Assembly (NCBI GenBank): GCA_032718475.1
Contig: JAUCBJ010001649.1
Coordinates: 1 to 34,121 of the forward strand
Direction: 5' to 3'
Origin: Nemertoderma westbladi
Lineage: Eukaryota > Xenacoelomorpha > Nemertodermatida > Nemertodermatidae
DNA length: 34,121 nt
Part shown: piece by piece, positions 22,006 to 31,731 of the stretch
Layout: each line of letters begins with the position of its first letter
How positions within the stretch are numbered: position 1 is the stretch's first letter
Made by a program: the position numbers and the translations under genes
The notes under the pieces: generated by a model
The model's database searches: none
What the model saw: only the letters and a program-made list of their open reading frames with translations
What the model was told of the DNA's origin: nothing

Positions 22006-23454
22006 TTAGTCTTTCTTGCGCGGACGGCGTTTACGCAGTTTTTTAAAGCTGGCCAGAGTCTTTTTCTCTTTGGGGCGAGCCACTTTACAAGGAGGGCTAT
22101 AACTCCTGGGTGAAGGGTGCAATATGATTGCATCAGAGGGTGTACGATTATGGTCGGTGTATCCGCCAGTCGAAGTGCCGGGTTGATTGACATCAACGTC
22201 GGGGGAGAGGGATCTAACGGCCTTGAGAGCGCATTTTAGGACGGCCACTCTTACGGGTCCTTTAAGAGTGGTCTGAACGAGAGCCGTGGGTGGACCATAG
22301 GCAGTCAGAAACTTCCCGGGTTTAATGGTTCTTTCCAACTCGCGTTCGCGGGCTCGGTATTCGTAAGGCCGTCGATATACTTCCTGTAACTCGGGGTGTG
22401 AGTTAACAAATAAGTCTCCATAGTCTGGATCCTGACGGATAAAATTGATTAGGTTATATGAATGAAGGTCGCTAGGATTAACACTCCTGAGAAATTTGCG
22501 TACGAACTTGGTTGAAATACATTCTCCGACGCGCTTCAGTAGTTCGTAACTCGATATGCGTGATTTCTGTTCGACAGAAGCGAATAGATAAGGATGGAAT
22601 GCATAAACTCCTTCGTAAGCGCGTCCAGGATAATAACGATGGCGCGAATCACAATGTAAATCAGCGTTCGCTTCCCAAGCTCTGATGTAACGTAGTGTGA
22701 TCATTTCATCTACGCTTTCCAAATCGTGATTAAAAGGGCAATCGAAACTGGCGTGTCCCTTTAGTTAACAATGGTGACATTGAGTCATAAATTGAGGGCA
22801 AACCGCAAAAATGTGTAAGTTATTGAGTCTGCAATACGCACAATAAATTTCCATCGCCGATTGTTCGTGGAAATAGGAACAGCGGACGTTTGTGTCCATG
22901 GGAGTAACATGGTCTCTCGATGCGCATAACCGACAACGTTGCCGAGAAACATAGTTGGCATGGCGATAATCGTACGCAGTGAGAAACTGTGGACCTTGAT
23001 ACCATTCTAGGATGTAATCGTTGTCGCTGTTCCGGGCGCGATAGGCTGAATCTCCTCAGATTCTAGGCATATTGGTTCGTCTTCCCAGTCTGTTACGAAT
23101 ATAATTTTCGTGATCTATTCTCGGTTTATCGTTACGACTCCGCTGGGTATGATATTTAAATAGAACCATTTCCCTTTCGGTGTCTACATCGTCCGTATCA
23201 TGTAAATCGATAGGATGGCCGGTAGTTAGGAAGTCCATATACGTACTATTACGATGCGTATAGCGAGCGGTGAATTTTCGATAGTCCAATTCACGCGTAA
23301 GTTGCTCTTGGGACATCGGCGGTTCGATATAACGACCATCGTCCTCCGTAATGGTTGGATCGGTTTCACCGCGTATCAAGCTATCCACAAATGCTTGTAA
23401 AGGTAGAGTATATCGCTCCCTGATACCAAGATCATCTTCTATCAACTCCGTCAT
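22006..23454 (-). pseudogene. Left-arm copy of the two-part zinc-knuckle gene (ORF-A intact, ORF-B broken)
   Basis: ORF-A (23454-23056, 132 residues) is intact and differs from the right copy at five bases in 399, only one changing an amino acid (Tyr for Ser near the end). The same in-frame TGA as in the right copy (23056-23058) is followed by open frame until a second stop, TAA at 22765-22767, where the right copy has CAA (Gln) inside the third zinc knuckle. Downstream the frame is open to 22006 and ends in the same basic tail; it differs from the right copy by at least eight substitutions, mostly in the C-terminal third (for example Gly-Lys for Arg-Arg, Leu for Arg, Cys for Arg). I call it a pseudogene because the extra TAA separates the zinc clusters from the C-terminal domain. 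Function unknown. Confidence 0.75.
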
Positions 23455-24704
23455 ATCTGCTATCTGAGTTTATTAATATCGAAATGAGTTTATGTTTAGG
23501 CGAGCGGACGTCGCTGCCTACCTCTCTTTGCCCCCGGACAGTGGGATTCTCAGCGCCGATGTACCGTCGTCGCGGTGTTTACGCCAACATGTAGCAACAG
23601 CACGACAACGATAACCGGCACAAGTCACTCCACTGTCCGTCCCAAAGGCTTGAATCCACTTTAGGTTCTTTCTATAGGAGAGTTGGGCTACTTTCACAAT
23701 TGCGACTAGCTACTGTAAACATACTTTAGCAGTAACATTCACCTATAAACGCACAAATTCCACACAACTGTCACCAATTGTACACATACAGGCCATTTGT
23801 CCGTTAGTCAGTGCCTTCCAGAATGTCACGTTATTACTGTGTATCTTTGGATACTAACAGTGTGCTATGTATTCTCTATGCTATGCAATGTGACAAGCTT
23901 TCTATTGTTCTTTTAACTTGCTTCTAATTCTAGCGTGGGTGTTGCTATGATGACATTATGGAAAGCTAGCGGTAGAATTAGGGTAATTCTCATGCATACA
24001 GATCTGGAATGCTATTTAATAGTAATTCTTTAATTGTCAATATCCTCTTTATACATGATTTTATTAATTTTATTGGCTATTGACTATATGTCGGAGATTC
24101 TCGCACTCTAATACACTCAATATGATGAATCTCCGCTCCCATGATCTATTAATTAATGGAATTTTGGGAATGTTATAAATTGCACAAAATGACAATTTAT
24201 GAAATTCATTTAAGATATGAATTTAAATTTATTCCCGTGAATTTTATTATTTGATGTTAAAATTGACACAATTTTTATTCCAGAGCATGTCTGGGGACCT
24301 AGGATCCTTAATTCTATAAAATTGTCTTTTAAGAGTATCGGTAAGTGCTGCGATATCTTAATTGACTAGAAATTTTAAAGGATCTGAATTTTACAGATTT
24401 TAATAAATATTAAATTAATATTTAAGATGGGCACCGATTTATTCCAGAACTTGTCTGGGGACGTTAACCACTGATTCTAGAATTTGTCTTTCAAGTATAT
24501 CGGTGGGTGCCGCGATATCTTAATCGACTAGAATTACAGATGGTCAAAAGGTTTAACAGATTTATTTGCGTTTTACGCTACTGTTAGAGGGACATCACGC
24601 TACTATATGTATTATTTAATATAAGGTAGAAGAGCAATATCGCACGAAGCAATGTCAGTGTGAAGAGGCAAGTCGTTTCCAAGGTCTACCCAGAGCTTGG
24701 TTTA

Positions 24705-25081
24705 GCCGAGACACGAGGATCTGAACTTTGCATTCCTAATACTCTGCCTACCAATAATACTTGAATATAGTAGTGGCTTTATTGTACTTTAATAAGTACG
24801 GACATTTCATCTTACTGTAGTCACGTATTTATAATATGATACGGACAGTAAGGAAAGAGAAAAATAATTATTTCTCGCCGTCGCACTAAATATATATTAT
24901 AATGTAATCTACGTAATAAACACTAATATATTGCACTAACCTACTAAATAATCCTAAAATAACATTCTACTAAATAAAATTAAATAAAACGATTATAATA
25001 AAATTACATAATAATACATACATAAATATAAAATAAAAACAAATATAAAATGATATAGTCACACGCCCACTCCATATGTTA
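24705..25081. other. AT-rich 3' flank of the BEL/Pao-like gene
   Basis: Non-coding. On the minus strand, just past the gag-protease stop, GGAGTGGGCG is followed by TGTGACTATATC, which resembles a polypurine tract followed by an LTR beginning with TG. A minus-strand AATAAA (plus TTTATT at 24778-24783) lies about 300 nt past the stop. No matching second LTR was found on the 5' side, so an LTR call is not supported. Confidence 0.35.
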
Positions 25082-27580
25082 TTACGTTATGGAGTCCCTA
25101 GATATTTGTCGGATTAGGGAAGTGGTCGTAGGAAGAGTATCTTGCCTTCCATAGTTTCCGGACAGTTTTCGGTCTCTTTCCAGTAAACATAAACGACTAG
25201 CTGGGCGATTGAGTTGTTGTGTTACTTTCTCCGCTCCCTTGGCCTGTCTAATCTCCGCCGTGGTAAGATGAGGAGGCCATTCTTCTTCTTCTTTACTTAA
25301 GAAGTCGGATCCACCTAACCAGCCTGGAGTATCTATCAGTTCTTGAGGAGTTGCTCCTCTGGAAGCGATGTCGGCTGGATTAATCGTCCCAAGGCAATGT
25401 CTCCATTGATCTACATTGGAGTTAATATCGTCATTATCTGAGGAGTATGGTGTTCCCTCAGTTGGATCGTCCACATCACTGCTCTCCACTTCCCATTCCT
25501 TTACTTGGTATACCTGTTGTTGAGGTAATCTCTCTTTGAGAGTTCTACGGGAAGGGCCAGTGAAGTACCAACCTACTCTAGTTCTTACCGCATAGGTTTG
25601 TAGTGGCTGCGGTTGAGCAGGCCGTTTCTCCAATGTCTCGAGCGCCTCATGCGCGTTTTGGCCGATGAGTATTTGCACTCCAGGATAATCTGTCTGGAAT
25701 CGAGGTATCTTAAGCTGTTGGATGCTCTCGTCCTCGTCCCAGTTATAAGGTTCTACTTGGGTAGTAGCGAAGTTCTTTATAGCCACCATTTTTACTGACC
25801 TTATACTTTGTGCTCCTAATTTATCCTGGGGGGTGGACAACGCACCTACATAGTAATCTGCCGTTATGGTAGATTTCCAAACCTGCATAATTCCTGACAT
25901 ATTCAACTTAGTTCGGAATTTGGGTTGTCCAGCAAAGATATCTTCGGCTAGTTCTTGATCGATGAATGTTCCTGTGCTGCCGGAGTCAAGGAGGGCGTTC
26001 ACTATGTAACTTTTGTTAGGACCGTGAACTCTTACCTGCACTACAGGAAATTCTCTGATTCCTACGTTGGAAGTTGGAGCTTTCCAAGATGGTTGTCTGT
26101 CAAAGGTAGTTGGGGGGAACTCATTGTCGGTGTCCTTTTCGTAAGTAAGTGCTCGATACACTGCGGTATTTATTAGGTAACAGGATTCGTTGGCGTCGGA
26201 GAATTCGTCCGTATAGAATCCTTCCATCTCAGATTCTTGATCAGTGTCATTTACATCACTGAATTGGACATGTAGTTCGGGCTCACTTACCTGACTCGGG
26301 TTGTTTCGTTCGAATTCACTGTGTAACAAGATGTGATGTTTCGCACCGCACTTTGCACACTTTACGTCGGAGTAACAGGTTCGCCGTTGGTGTCCTTGTC
26401 TGAGGCAATTATAGCATAACCGCTTATCCCACATGACTTCACGTCTGTCTACCAGGGATTTCTTTAGGAATTCAGCACACACACTCAAACGGTGGGGCCC
26501 GTCGCACAGCGCACATTTTGGTTTGATGTTACTCACTTTACCTTGGGTAACGTTATGCACTCTCGTTCTTTCTTCGGGCTTTCTTCCGTGAATTCTCTTA
26601 GGAGACGTAGGAGGAGTTGTTGTTACCTGTTCTCTCCTGTCACTGGTTCGAGACTTATATTTACTTACGTCTTTATAGGTCTTGTTGTCATAGTAAGATT
26701 TTGCTGTGTCTTTCCCGCTGTCCTCTTCTTGAGAAGCTTGGCTTTCGCCGTCGTCAGTATAACACACTGGTGTTACCCTTCTCCTAGAAACGGGTTTCTC
26801 ACTTACCTTATTTTCCGATGTTTTCTCTCTGGACTGCTTTATGAGTTGTAATTTTACTTCACTATCTAAGAAGGACATGAGATCAGCCATGGTAGGGCCT
26901 CGTCGTTGCTGCTCATTCATATACAACACTTTCTTGTCCCAGCGTGTACATACTCCACCCTTTGGTAAAGTAGAGACTACGGCTCCAATAACCATGGAAC
27001 TCTGATATTCATGAGACTTACCTAACCAGTCCAATTGTCTACAGATCTCCTGAATCTCATCGGAAAACTCTATAATCCCGCTACTAAGGAACTTTCGGGG
27101 GGCTACTAATTTTGCATACAAATACTTAGCTATGTTATCCTTGTTACCATACCTGATGTTTAATGTGTCCCAAACTTGTCTTAATCCATCTGGATGTCCA
27201 ATAAACTTTAACGCCATTAACTTGGGAGGTCCTTCCAAGCACTTGATGAGGAATCTAAGTTTCTCTCCGTTAGATAGTACAGAGTTCTGTATGCTATCTT
27301 TGTAATATTCATTGAAAGGTAACCATTTCATCTCATCTCCATTGAATTTGACGATTTCTCCCACTTTGACCGCTTGGCGGGCTTCTGTTCTAGCCATCTG
27401 ACGCGTAAAGCTTTCTTGGGCCATCGTGTTATTTAATATCGAATTATCGGTATATAAATTTCCCGGATTATTATCAGGTCTATAGGGAATATCATTAACA
27501 ACAGGTTCATAATCACCCTTAATAGGGTTTGCTATAGGAGTTTCTACTTCACTAGCAGTATAGATGCGTGTAGGCTCCAC
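25082..27580 (-). CDS. BEL/Pao-like gag and aspartic protease, reverse transcriptase region deleted
   Basis: An 832-residue frame; the first codon given is GTG and the first ATG is about residue 52, so translation may start there or continue from the coiled-coil ORF upstream. Domains: DUF1759-type gag (about 70-250; KFNGDEMKWLPF, then KLRFLIKCLEG); Cys/His knuckles (about 355-425; CALCDGPHRLSVC, LCYNCLRQGHQRRTC, CAKCGAKHH), the signature order of BEL/Pao; DUF1758-type retropepsin with LLDSGSTGTF (about 530); then LIGQNAHEAL and TRVGWYFTG. Immediately after this, an acidic linker leads to QWRHCLGTINPADIASRG (about 730), a segment that in intact elements follows RNase H. Reverse transcriptase and RNase H are therefore missing in frame, and no integrase follows. 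It could bind RNA, assemble particles and cleave polyproteins but cannot reverse transcribe. Whether the deletion is decay or a functional gag-protease gene is open. Confidence 0.85.
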   Translation of the reverse strand: MEPTRIYTASEVETPIANPIKGDYEPVVNDIPYRPDNNPGNLYTDNSILNNTMAQESFTRQMARTEARQAVKVGEIVKFNGDEMKWLPFNEYYKDSIQNSVLSNGEKLRFLIKCLEGPPKLMALKFIGHPDGLRQVWDTLNIRYGNKDNIAKYLYAKLVAPRKFLSSGIIEFSDEIQEICRQLDWLGKSHEYQSSMVIGAVVSTLPKGGVCTRWDKKVLYMNEQQRRGPTMADLMSFLDSEVKLQLIKQSREKTSENKVSEKPVSRRRVTPVCYTDDGESQASQEEDSGKDTAKSYYDNKTYKDVSKYKSRTSDRREQVTTTPPTSPKRIHGRKPEERTRVHNVTQGKVSNIKPKCALCDGPHRLSVCAEFLKKSLVDRREVMWDKRLCYNCLRQGHQRRTCYSDVKCAKCGAKHHILLHSEFERNNPSQVSEPELHVQFSDVNDTDQESEMEGFYTDEFSDANESCYLINTAVYRALTYEKDTDNEFPPTTFDRQPSWKAPTSNVGIREFPVVQVRVHGPNKSYIVNALLDSGSTGTFIDQELAEDIFAGQPKFRTKLNMSGIMQVWKSTITADYYVGALSTPQDKLGAQSIRSVKMVAIKNFATTQVEPYNWDEDESIQQLKIPRFQTDYPGVQILIGQNAHEALETLEKRPAQPQPLQTYAVRTRVGWYFTGPSRRTLKERLPQQQVYQVKEWEVESSDVDDPTEGTPYSSDNDDINSNVDQWRHCLGTINPADIASRGATPQELIDTPGWLGGSDFLSKEEEEWPPHLTTAEIRQAKGAEKVTQQLNRPASRLCLLERDRKLSGNYGRQDTLPTTTSLIRQISRDSIT

Positions 27581-27601
27581 ACCTTGCGCATGTAATACTT
27601 C

Positions 27602-29131
27602 CTACCTAACAGGTTGACACAATGTTACAGGGGGTATTGGTATACCCTTTTGTATATTGACTAAGTTGTCGCGTTCTAGCGCGATACTTTGCTGCACTTC
27701 TTGCAATTCTACCCTACTTTCCCTTAATGTTCCCTTGAGTTGGTGGACATTCTCCTGCATCTGTCCGAGCAGGAGATTCATCCCCAGTCGTCCCTCCTCT
27801 ACCCACTCGACCGCCGAAGCGGGAGTCGCCAACATTGTAGCGGGCAGACGCGGGACGACGGGAGACAAATCGTTGATTTCTCTCTCAGTGTCCAGGACAG
27901 GGATATTCGCATGGACTGTTCTACCGGGTACAGGCAGTGTAGTACTGTGTAAAGGGAATTTAGAGTTAAGCTCTGGAAGTACAGGGGTCTCTAGCACAGA
28001 AGTGGCTTTGGGAACGACAGGCCTAACTATTTCAGGCTCATCAACTATGGTAGGGAGTCTTTTGACCTTAATAATTTGGTCTGTGGGTTCTGTACTACCT
28101 AAGTCTGTGCTAGCTAGTTGTCTTCTGACAGCTGGGGGCAAATCAGGCAGTTTATGACGGTGAGATGTTTTTCTACGCCTGCTTAGACGAGATCTATTTC
28201 CTCCGCCTTCAGGATCGGTGGTCTCGCCTTCTTCCGATGATGTGTATTCTTGGCGTTTGGGAGTAAATCGACTCATCATCTGCATGTGACTAGCAGTTAA
28301 CTGTTTATTTATGTTGTCTTGCGTCTCTTGCAGATTTTCCAACTCTAGTTGGGTAGTCTCCTCAGACACTCTCCGTTCTGCTTCTGCCACCGCTGCTTTT
28401 CTTTTTGCTTCTGCTTCTGCCACCGTTACTGCTGCTGCCTTTCGGTCCTCTATCTGTTTTTTCTTTATTTGTTCTTCTTGGACTCTAACGAGGCGGAGTC
28501 GTTCATCAAATTTAGCTTGGTTCGCAGCTAACATTTCCGCATCGATTGCGTCCAACACAAGCTTGGTTCCTTCACTATTAGGGCGAAGTCCAGACAGTCG
28601 TCTCCTCAACTCTTCGTCTCCTAGGAATCGCTGATAGTCTGACAGATAGATGTCAATGGCGTCTCTAGTTCGCGGCTTCTCTGCTGCTGTTAATTCGCTT
28701 TCCACTTCGCTTTCCACTTGAGAAGAAGTGGCGTCGGTTGATTCTTCAAAGGTTGTCCACTCATCATAAACCGTATCCGCCATCTTCGCTCCGCGTTCGG
28801 GCGTCCGCTCAGCAGTATCCGAACTACTGGAGCTATCGGGCCGCTGAGAACTAGGTTCTTGGCTAGGATGTTGCTGCTGTTTGACAGCTGCTTCTTGATC
28901 CCGCTTGACTTGGGCCCGAGTGCCGATGATACACCTACGTTGTTCTACTAGCCTAGGGTCTGACACTACTACAGTAGGGATGGCCTTTTTTACAATAGTA
29001 GGTGACTTAGACTTGGATCTAGGATGTTCTAGACTTGGATCTGGGTCATTGATCTTTTTAAGACACTGTCTAACAGTCATTCTAACACTTTCTAAGAGAC
29101 TATCCGACAGTGATTGGGTTGTGTCTGACAT
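27602..29131 (-). CDS. Coiled-coil protein, probable N-terminal part of the BEL/Pao-like polyprotein
   Basis: A 509-residue ORF starting at ATG 29131 and ending in TAG (27602-27604). The TAG is in the same frame as the gag-protease ORF, with seven open codons between the stop and that ORF's listed start, so one sense codon in place of TAG would give a single polyprotein. Visible features: Ser/Asp-rich acidic N-terminal half, a long charged coiled coil at about residues 200-285 (repeated AEAEAKRKAAVAEAERR-type heptads), a basic RRRK patch near 320, Pro/Val-rich linker, and a second short coiled coil near the end (ENVHQLKGTLRESRVELQEV). BEL/Pao polyproteins commonly start with such a coiled-coil region before DUF1759. 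Alternatively it is a separate gene or TAG is a readthrough site. Confidence 0.75.
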   Translation of the reverse strand: MSDTTQSLSDSLLESVRMTVRQCLKKINDPDPSLEHPRSKSKSPTIVKKAIPTVVVSDPRLVEQRRCIIGTRAQVKRDQEAAVKQQQHPSQEPSSQRPDSSSSSDTAERTPERGAKMADTVYDEWTTFEESTDATSSQVESEVESELTAAEKPRTRDAIDIYLSDYQRFLGDEELRRRLSGLRPNSEGTKLVLDAIDAEMLAANQAKFDERLRLVRVQEEQIKKKQIEDRKAAAVTVAEAEAKRKAAVAEAERRVSEETTQLELENLQETQDNINKQLTASHMQMMSRFTPKRQEYTSSEEGETTDPEGGGNRSRLSRRRKTSHRHKLPDLPPAVRRQLASTDLGSTEPTDQIIKVKRLPTIVDEPEIVRPVVPKATSVLETPVLPELNSKFPLHSTTLPVPGRTVHANIPVLDTEREINDLSPVVPRLPATMLATPASAVEWVEEGRLGMNLLLGQMQENVHQLKGTLRESRVELQEVQQSIALERDNLVNIQKGIPIPPVTLCQPVR

Positions 29132-30082
29132 GTTTGTTTACACAGTTGAATGCCTACGGCTATAAATACAGTTAAAGCAAGTCTAGTAATTCAGTATCAC
29201 TGTTAGCCTAATAATTAATTACCGATACTGCTACTCAGTGTAGCGTGATATATATATAATATATTAGAATACCGGTATGCTTATAGTATATATATAAGTA
29301 TTATTACAGACTAGATTTGTCACAGAGTACCGGTATATAATTTTAGCACAAATATATATAAATATATAATAGGCCTATCGTGAATACCGGTATACAGCTT
29401 ACACTTATAGTATATAAGTATAATTCTGGACTAGAATTAATTACAGAATACTGGTATAATTTCAGCCTAAATTTATAGAAATAAAGATAATAGGCCTATC
29501 GTAAATACCGGTATATCAATTATTTAAATAATTGAATTTCTGAATTTTAAAGGTTACTTAGTTACTTTAACTTACTTTATTACCGTTATTTAAGCAGTAG
29601 TCCAACTGATATTGAGACCTAGTTGTTGTATGGCAGGCCTACTATTTATAAATCGTTTGAGTTGATTTATAATATATATATACCCATTTAAAATGGGTTT
29701 TGTCAATATTTGAAATAAATGTTATTATTTCTGGGGGGTCACTACACAGAAGCTGTGCGCTCTCAGTGAAGTTCTATTTGTTGGACACTAAAATAAATAA
29801 TTCTAATTTACCTAAGTTACTTAATACTACAAATTACTTACGATACGGGTGAGATTAATTCTCTAATTAAAAACACAACAAAATATTACGTACGAAATTT
29901 TTAGGGTAATTTTACAGGAAGTCTACAAACCAGCCTAACAAAGGGTTAGAATTCTGATTATTACAACGGACAGGGTACTACGGTATTTGAAAATAATAAG
30001 TAGTAGTAAATATATCGCGCTGTCCAGATAGGAAAATACCACCGCCTGACGACCTATAGCCGTATCGCTATAGGTACTACGT
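29132..30082. other. AT-rich leader region of the BEL/Pao-like gene
   Basis: Non-coding region between the coiled-coil start codon and the right arm. It holds a diverged tandem duplication: about 29270-29383 and 29384-29503, each beginning TACCGGTAT and ending AATAGGCCTATCG followed by TGAA or TAAA. No primer-binding site or 5' LTR could be assigned; it does not resemble 24705-25081. Confidence 0.4.
29270..29503. repeat. Two-copy tandem duplication with TACCGGTA borders
   Basis: Units of about 114 and 120 bp share TACCGGTAT, CTTATAGTATATA, ACTAGA, GGTATA and ATAATAGGCCTATCG in the same order. The 8 bp palindrome TACCGGTA marks both starts, and a further copy begins at 29504. It lies in the presumed 5' leader of the gag gene. 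Confidence 0.75.
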
Positions 30083-31332
30083 TAAACCAAGCTCTGGGTA
30101 GACCTTGGAAACGACTTGCCTCTTCACACTGACATTGCTTCGTGCGATATTGCTCTTCTACCTTATATTAAATAATACATATAGTAGCGTGATGTCCATA
30201 TAACAGTAGCATAAAACGCAAATAAATCTGTTAAACCTTTTGACCATCTGTAATTCTAGTCGATTAAGATATCGCGGCACCCACCGATATACTTGAAAGA
30301 CAAATTCTAGAATCAGTGGTTAACGTCCCCAGACAAGTTCTGGAATAAATCGGTGCCCATCTTAAATATTAATTTAATATTTATTAAAATCTGTAAAATT
30401 CAGATCCTTTAAAATTTCTAGTCAATTAAGATATCGCAGCACTTACCGATACTCTTAAAGGACAATTTTATAGAATTAAGGATCCTCAGTCCCCAGACAT
30501 GCTCTGGAATAAAAATTGTGTCCATTTTAACATCAAATAATAAAATTCACGGGAATAAATTTAAATTCATATTTTAAATGAATTTCATAAATTGTCATTT
30601 TGTGCAATTTATAACATTCCCAAAATTCCATTAATTAATAGATCATGGGAGCGGAGATTCATCCTATTGAGTGTATTAGAGTGCGAGAATCTCCGACATA
30701 TAGTCAATAACCAATAAAATTAATAAAATCATGTATAAAGAGGATATTGACAATTAAAGAATTACTATTAAATAGCATTCCAGATCTGTATGCATGAGAA
30801 TTACCCTAATTCTACCGCTAGCTTTCCATAATGTCACCATAGCAACACCCACGCTAGAATTAGAAGCAAGTTAAAAGAACAATAGAAAGCTTGTCCCATT
30901 GCCTAGCATAGAGAATGCATAGCACACTGTTAGTATCCAAGGATACACAATAATAACGTGACATTCTGGAAGGCACTGACTAACGGACAAATGGCCTGTA
31001 TGTGTACAATTGGTGACAGTTGTGTGGAATTTGTGCGTTTGTAGGTGAATGTTACTGCTAAAGTATGTTTACAGTAGCTAGTCGCAATTGTGAAAGTAGC
31101 CCAACTCTCCTATAGAAAGAACCTAAAGTGGATTCAAGCCTTTGGGACGGACAGTGGAGTGACTTGTGCCGGTTATCGTTGTCGTGATGTTGCTACATGT
31201 TGGCGTAAACACCGCGACGACGGTACATCGGCGCTGAGAATCCCACTGTCCGGGGGCAAAGAGAGGTAGGCAGCGACGTCCGCTCGCCTAAACATAAACT
31301 CATTTCGATATTAATAAACTCAGATAGCAGAT

Positions 31333-31731
31333 ATGACGGAGTTGATAGAAGATGATCTTGGTATCAGGGAGCGATATACTCTACCTTTACAAGCATTTGT
31401 GGATAGCTTGATACGTGGTGAAACCGATCCAACCATTACAGAGGACGATGGTCGTTATATCGAACCGCCGATGTCCCAAGAACAACTTACGCGTGAATTG
31501 GACTATCGAAAATTCACCGCTCGCTATACGCATCGTAATAGTACGTATATGGACTTCCTAACTACCGGCCATCCTATCGATTTACATGATACGGACGATG
31601 TAGACACCGAAAGGGAAATGGTTCTATTTAAATATCATACCCAGCGGAGTCGTAACGATAAACCGAGAATAGATCACGAAAATTCTATTCGCAACAGACT
31701 GGGAAGACGAACCAATATGCCTAGAATCTGA
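31333..31731 (+). CDS. ORF-A, acidic 132-residue protein of the inverted arm
   Basis: Unknown family. ATG at 31333 with G at -3, TGA at 31729-31731. The protein is Asp/Glu-rich in its first half (MTELIEDDLGIRERY) and turns basic near the end (RSRNDKPRIDHEN, then GRRTNMPRI). No signal peptide or membrane segment. The left-arm copy differs at five positions, four of them synonymous, which hints at purifying selection. After TGA the same frame remains open for 52 codons up to the ATG of ORF-B and then to 32781, in phase, so ORF-A may be the first part of one longer protein made by stop-codon readthrough, or the TGA may be a mutation older than the arm duplication. Confidence 0.65.
   Translation: MTELIEDDLGIRERYTLPLQAFVDSLIRGETDPTITEDDGRYIEPPMSQEQLTRELDYRKFTARYTHRNSTYMDFLTTGHPIDLHDTDDVDTEREMVLFKYHTQRSRNDKPRIDHENSIRNRLGRRTNMPRI

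Larger units (their letters stand above)
20707..24704 (-). repeat. Left arm of giant inverted repeat
   Basis: Reverse complement of 30083-34063. It includes outer non-coding DNA (20707-21558), a block unique to this arm (21559-21913), the broken copy of the two-part zinc-knuckle gene (22006-23454), and inner AT-rich DNA with a diverged internal duplication at 24277-24372 and 24441-24535 (both starting ATTCCAGA and ending in a GACTAGAA-type sequence). Scattered single-base differences and small indels from the right arm argue against a simple fold-back copying artefact. Confidence 0.9.

Noticed and set aside
24705-30082. Ordinary BEL/Pao element with two direct LTRs in the centre
   Set aside because: A polypurine-like GGAGTGGGCG then TGTGACTATATC is present on the 3' side, but 24705-25081 and 29132-30082 show no convincing similarity, so no LTR pair can be called.
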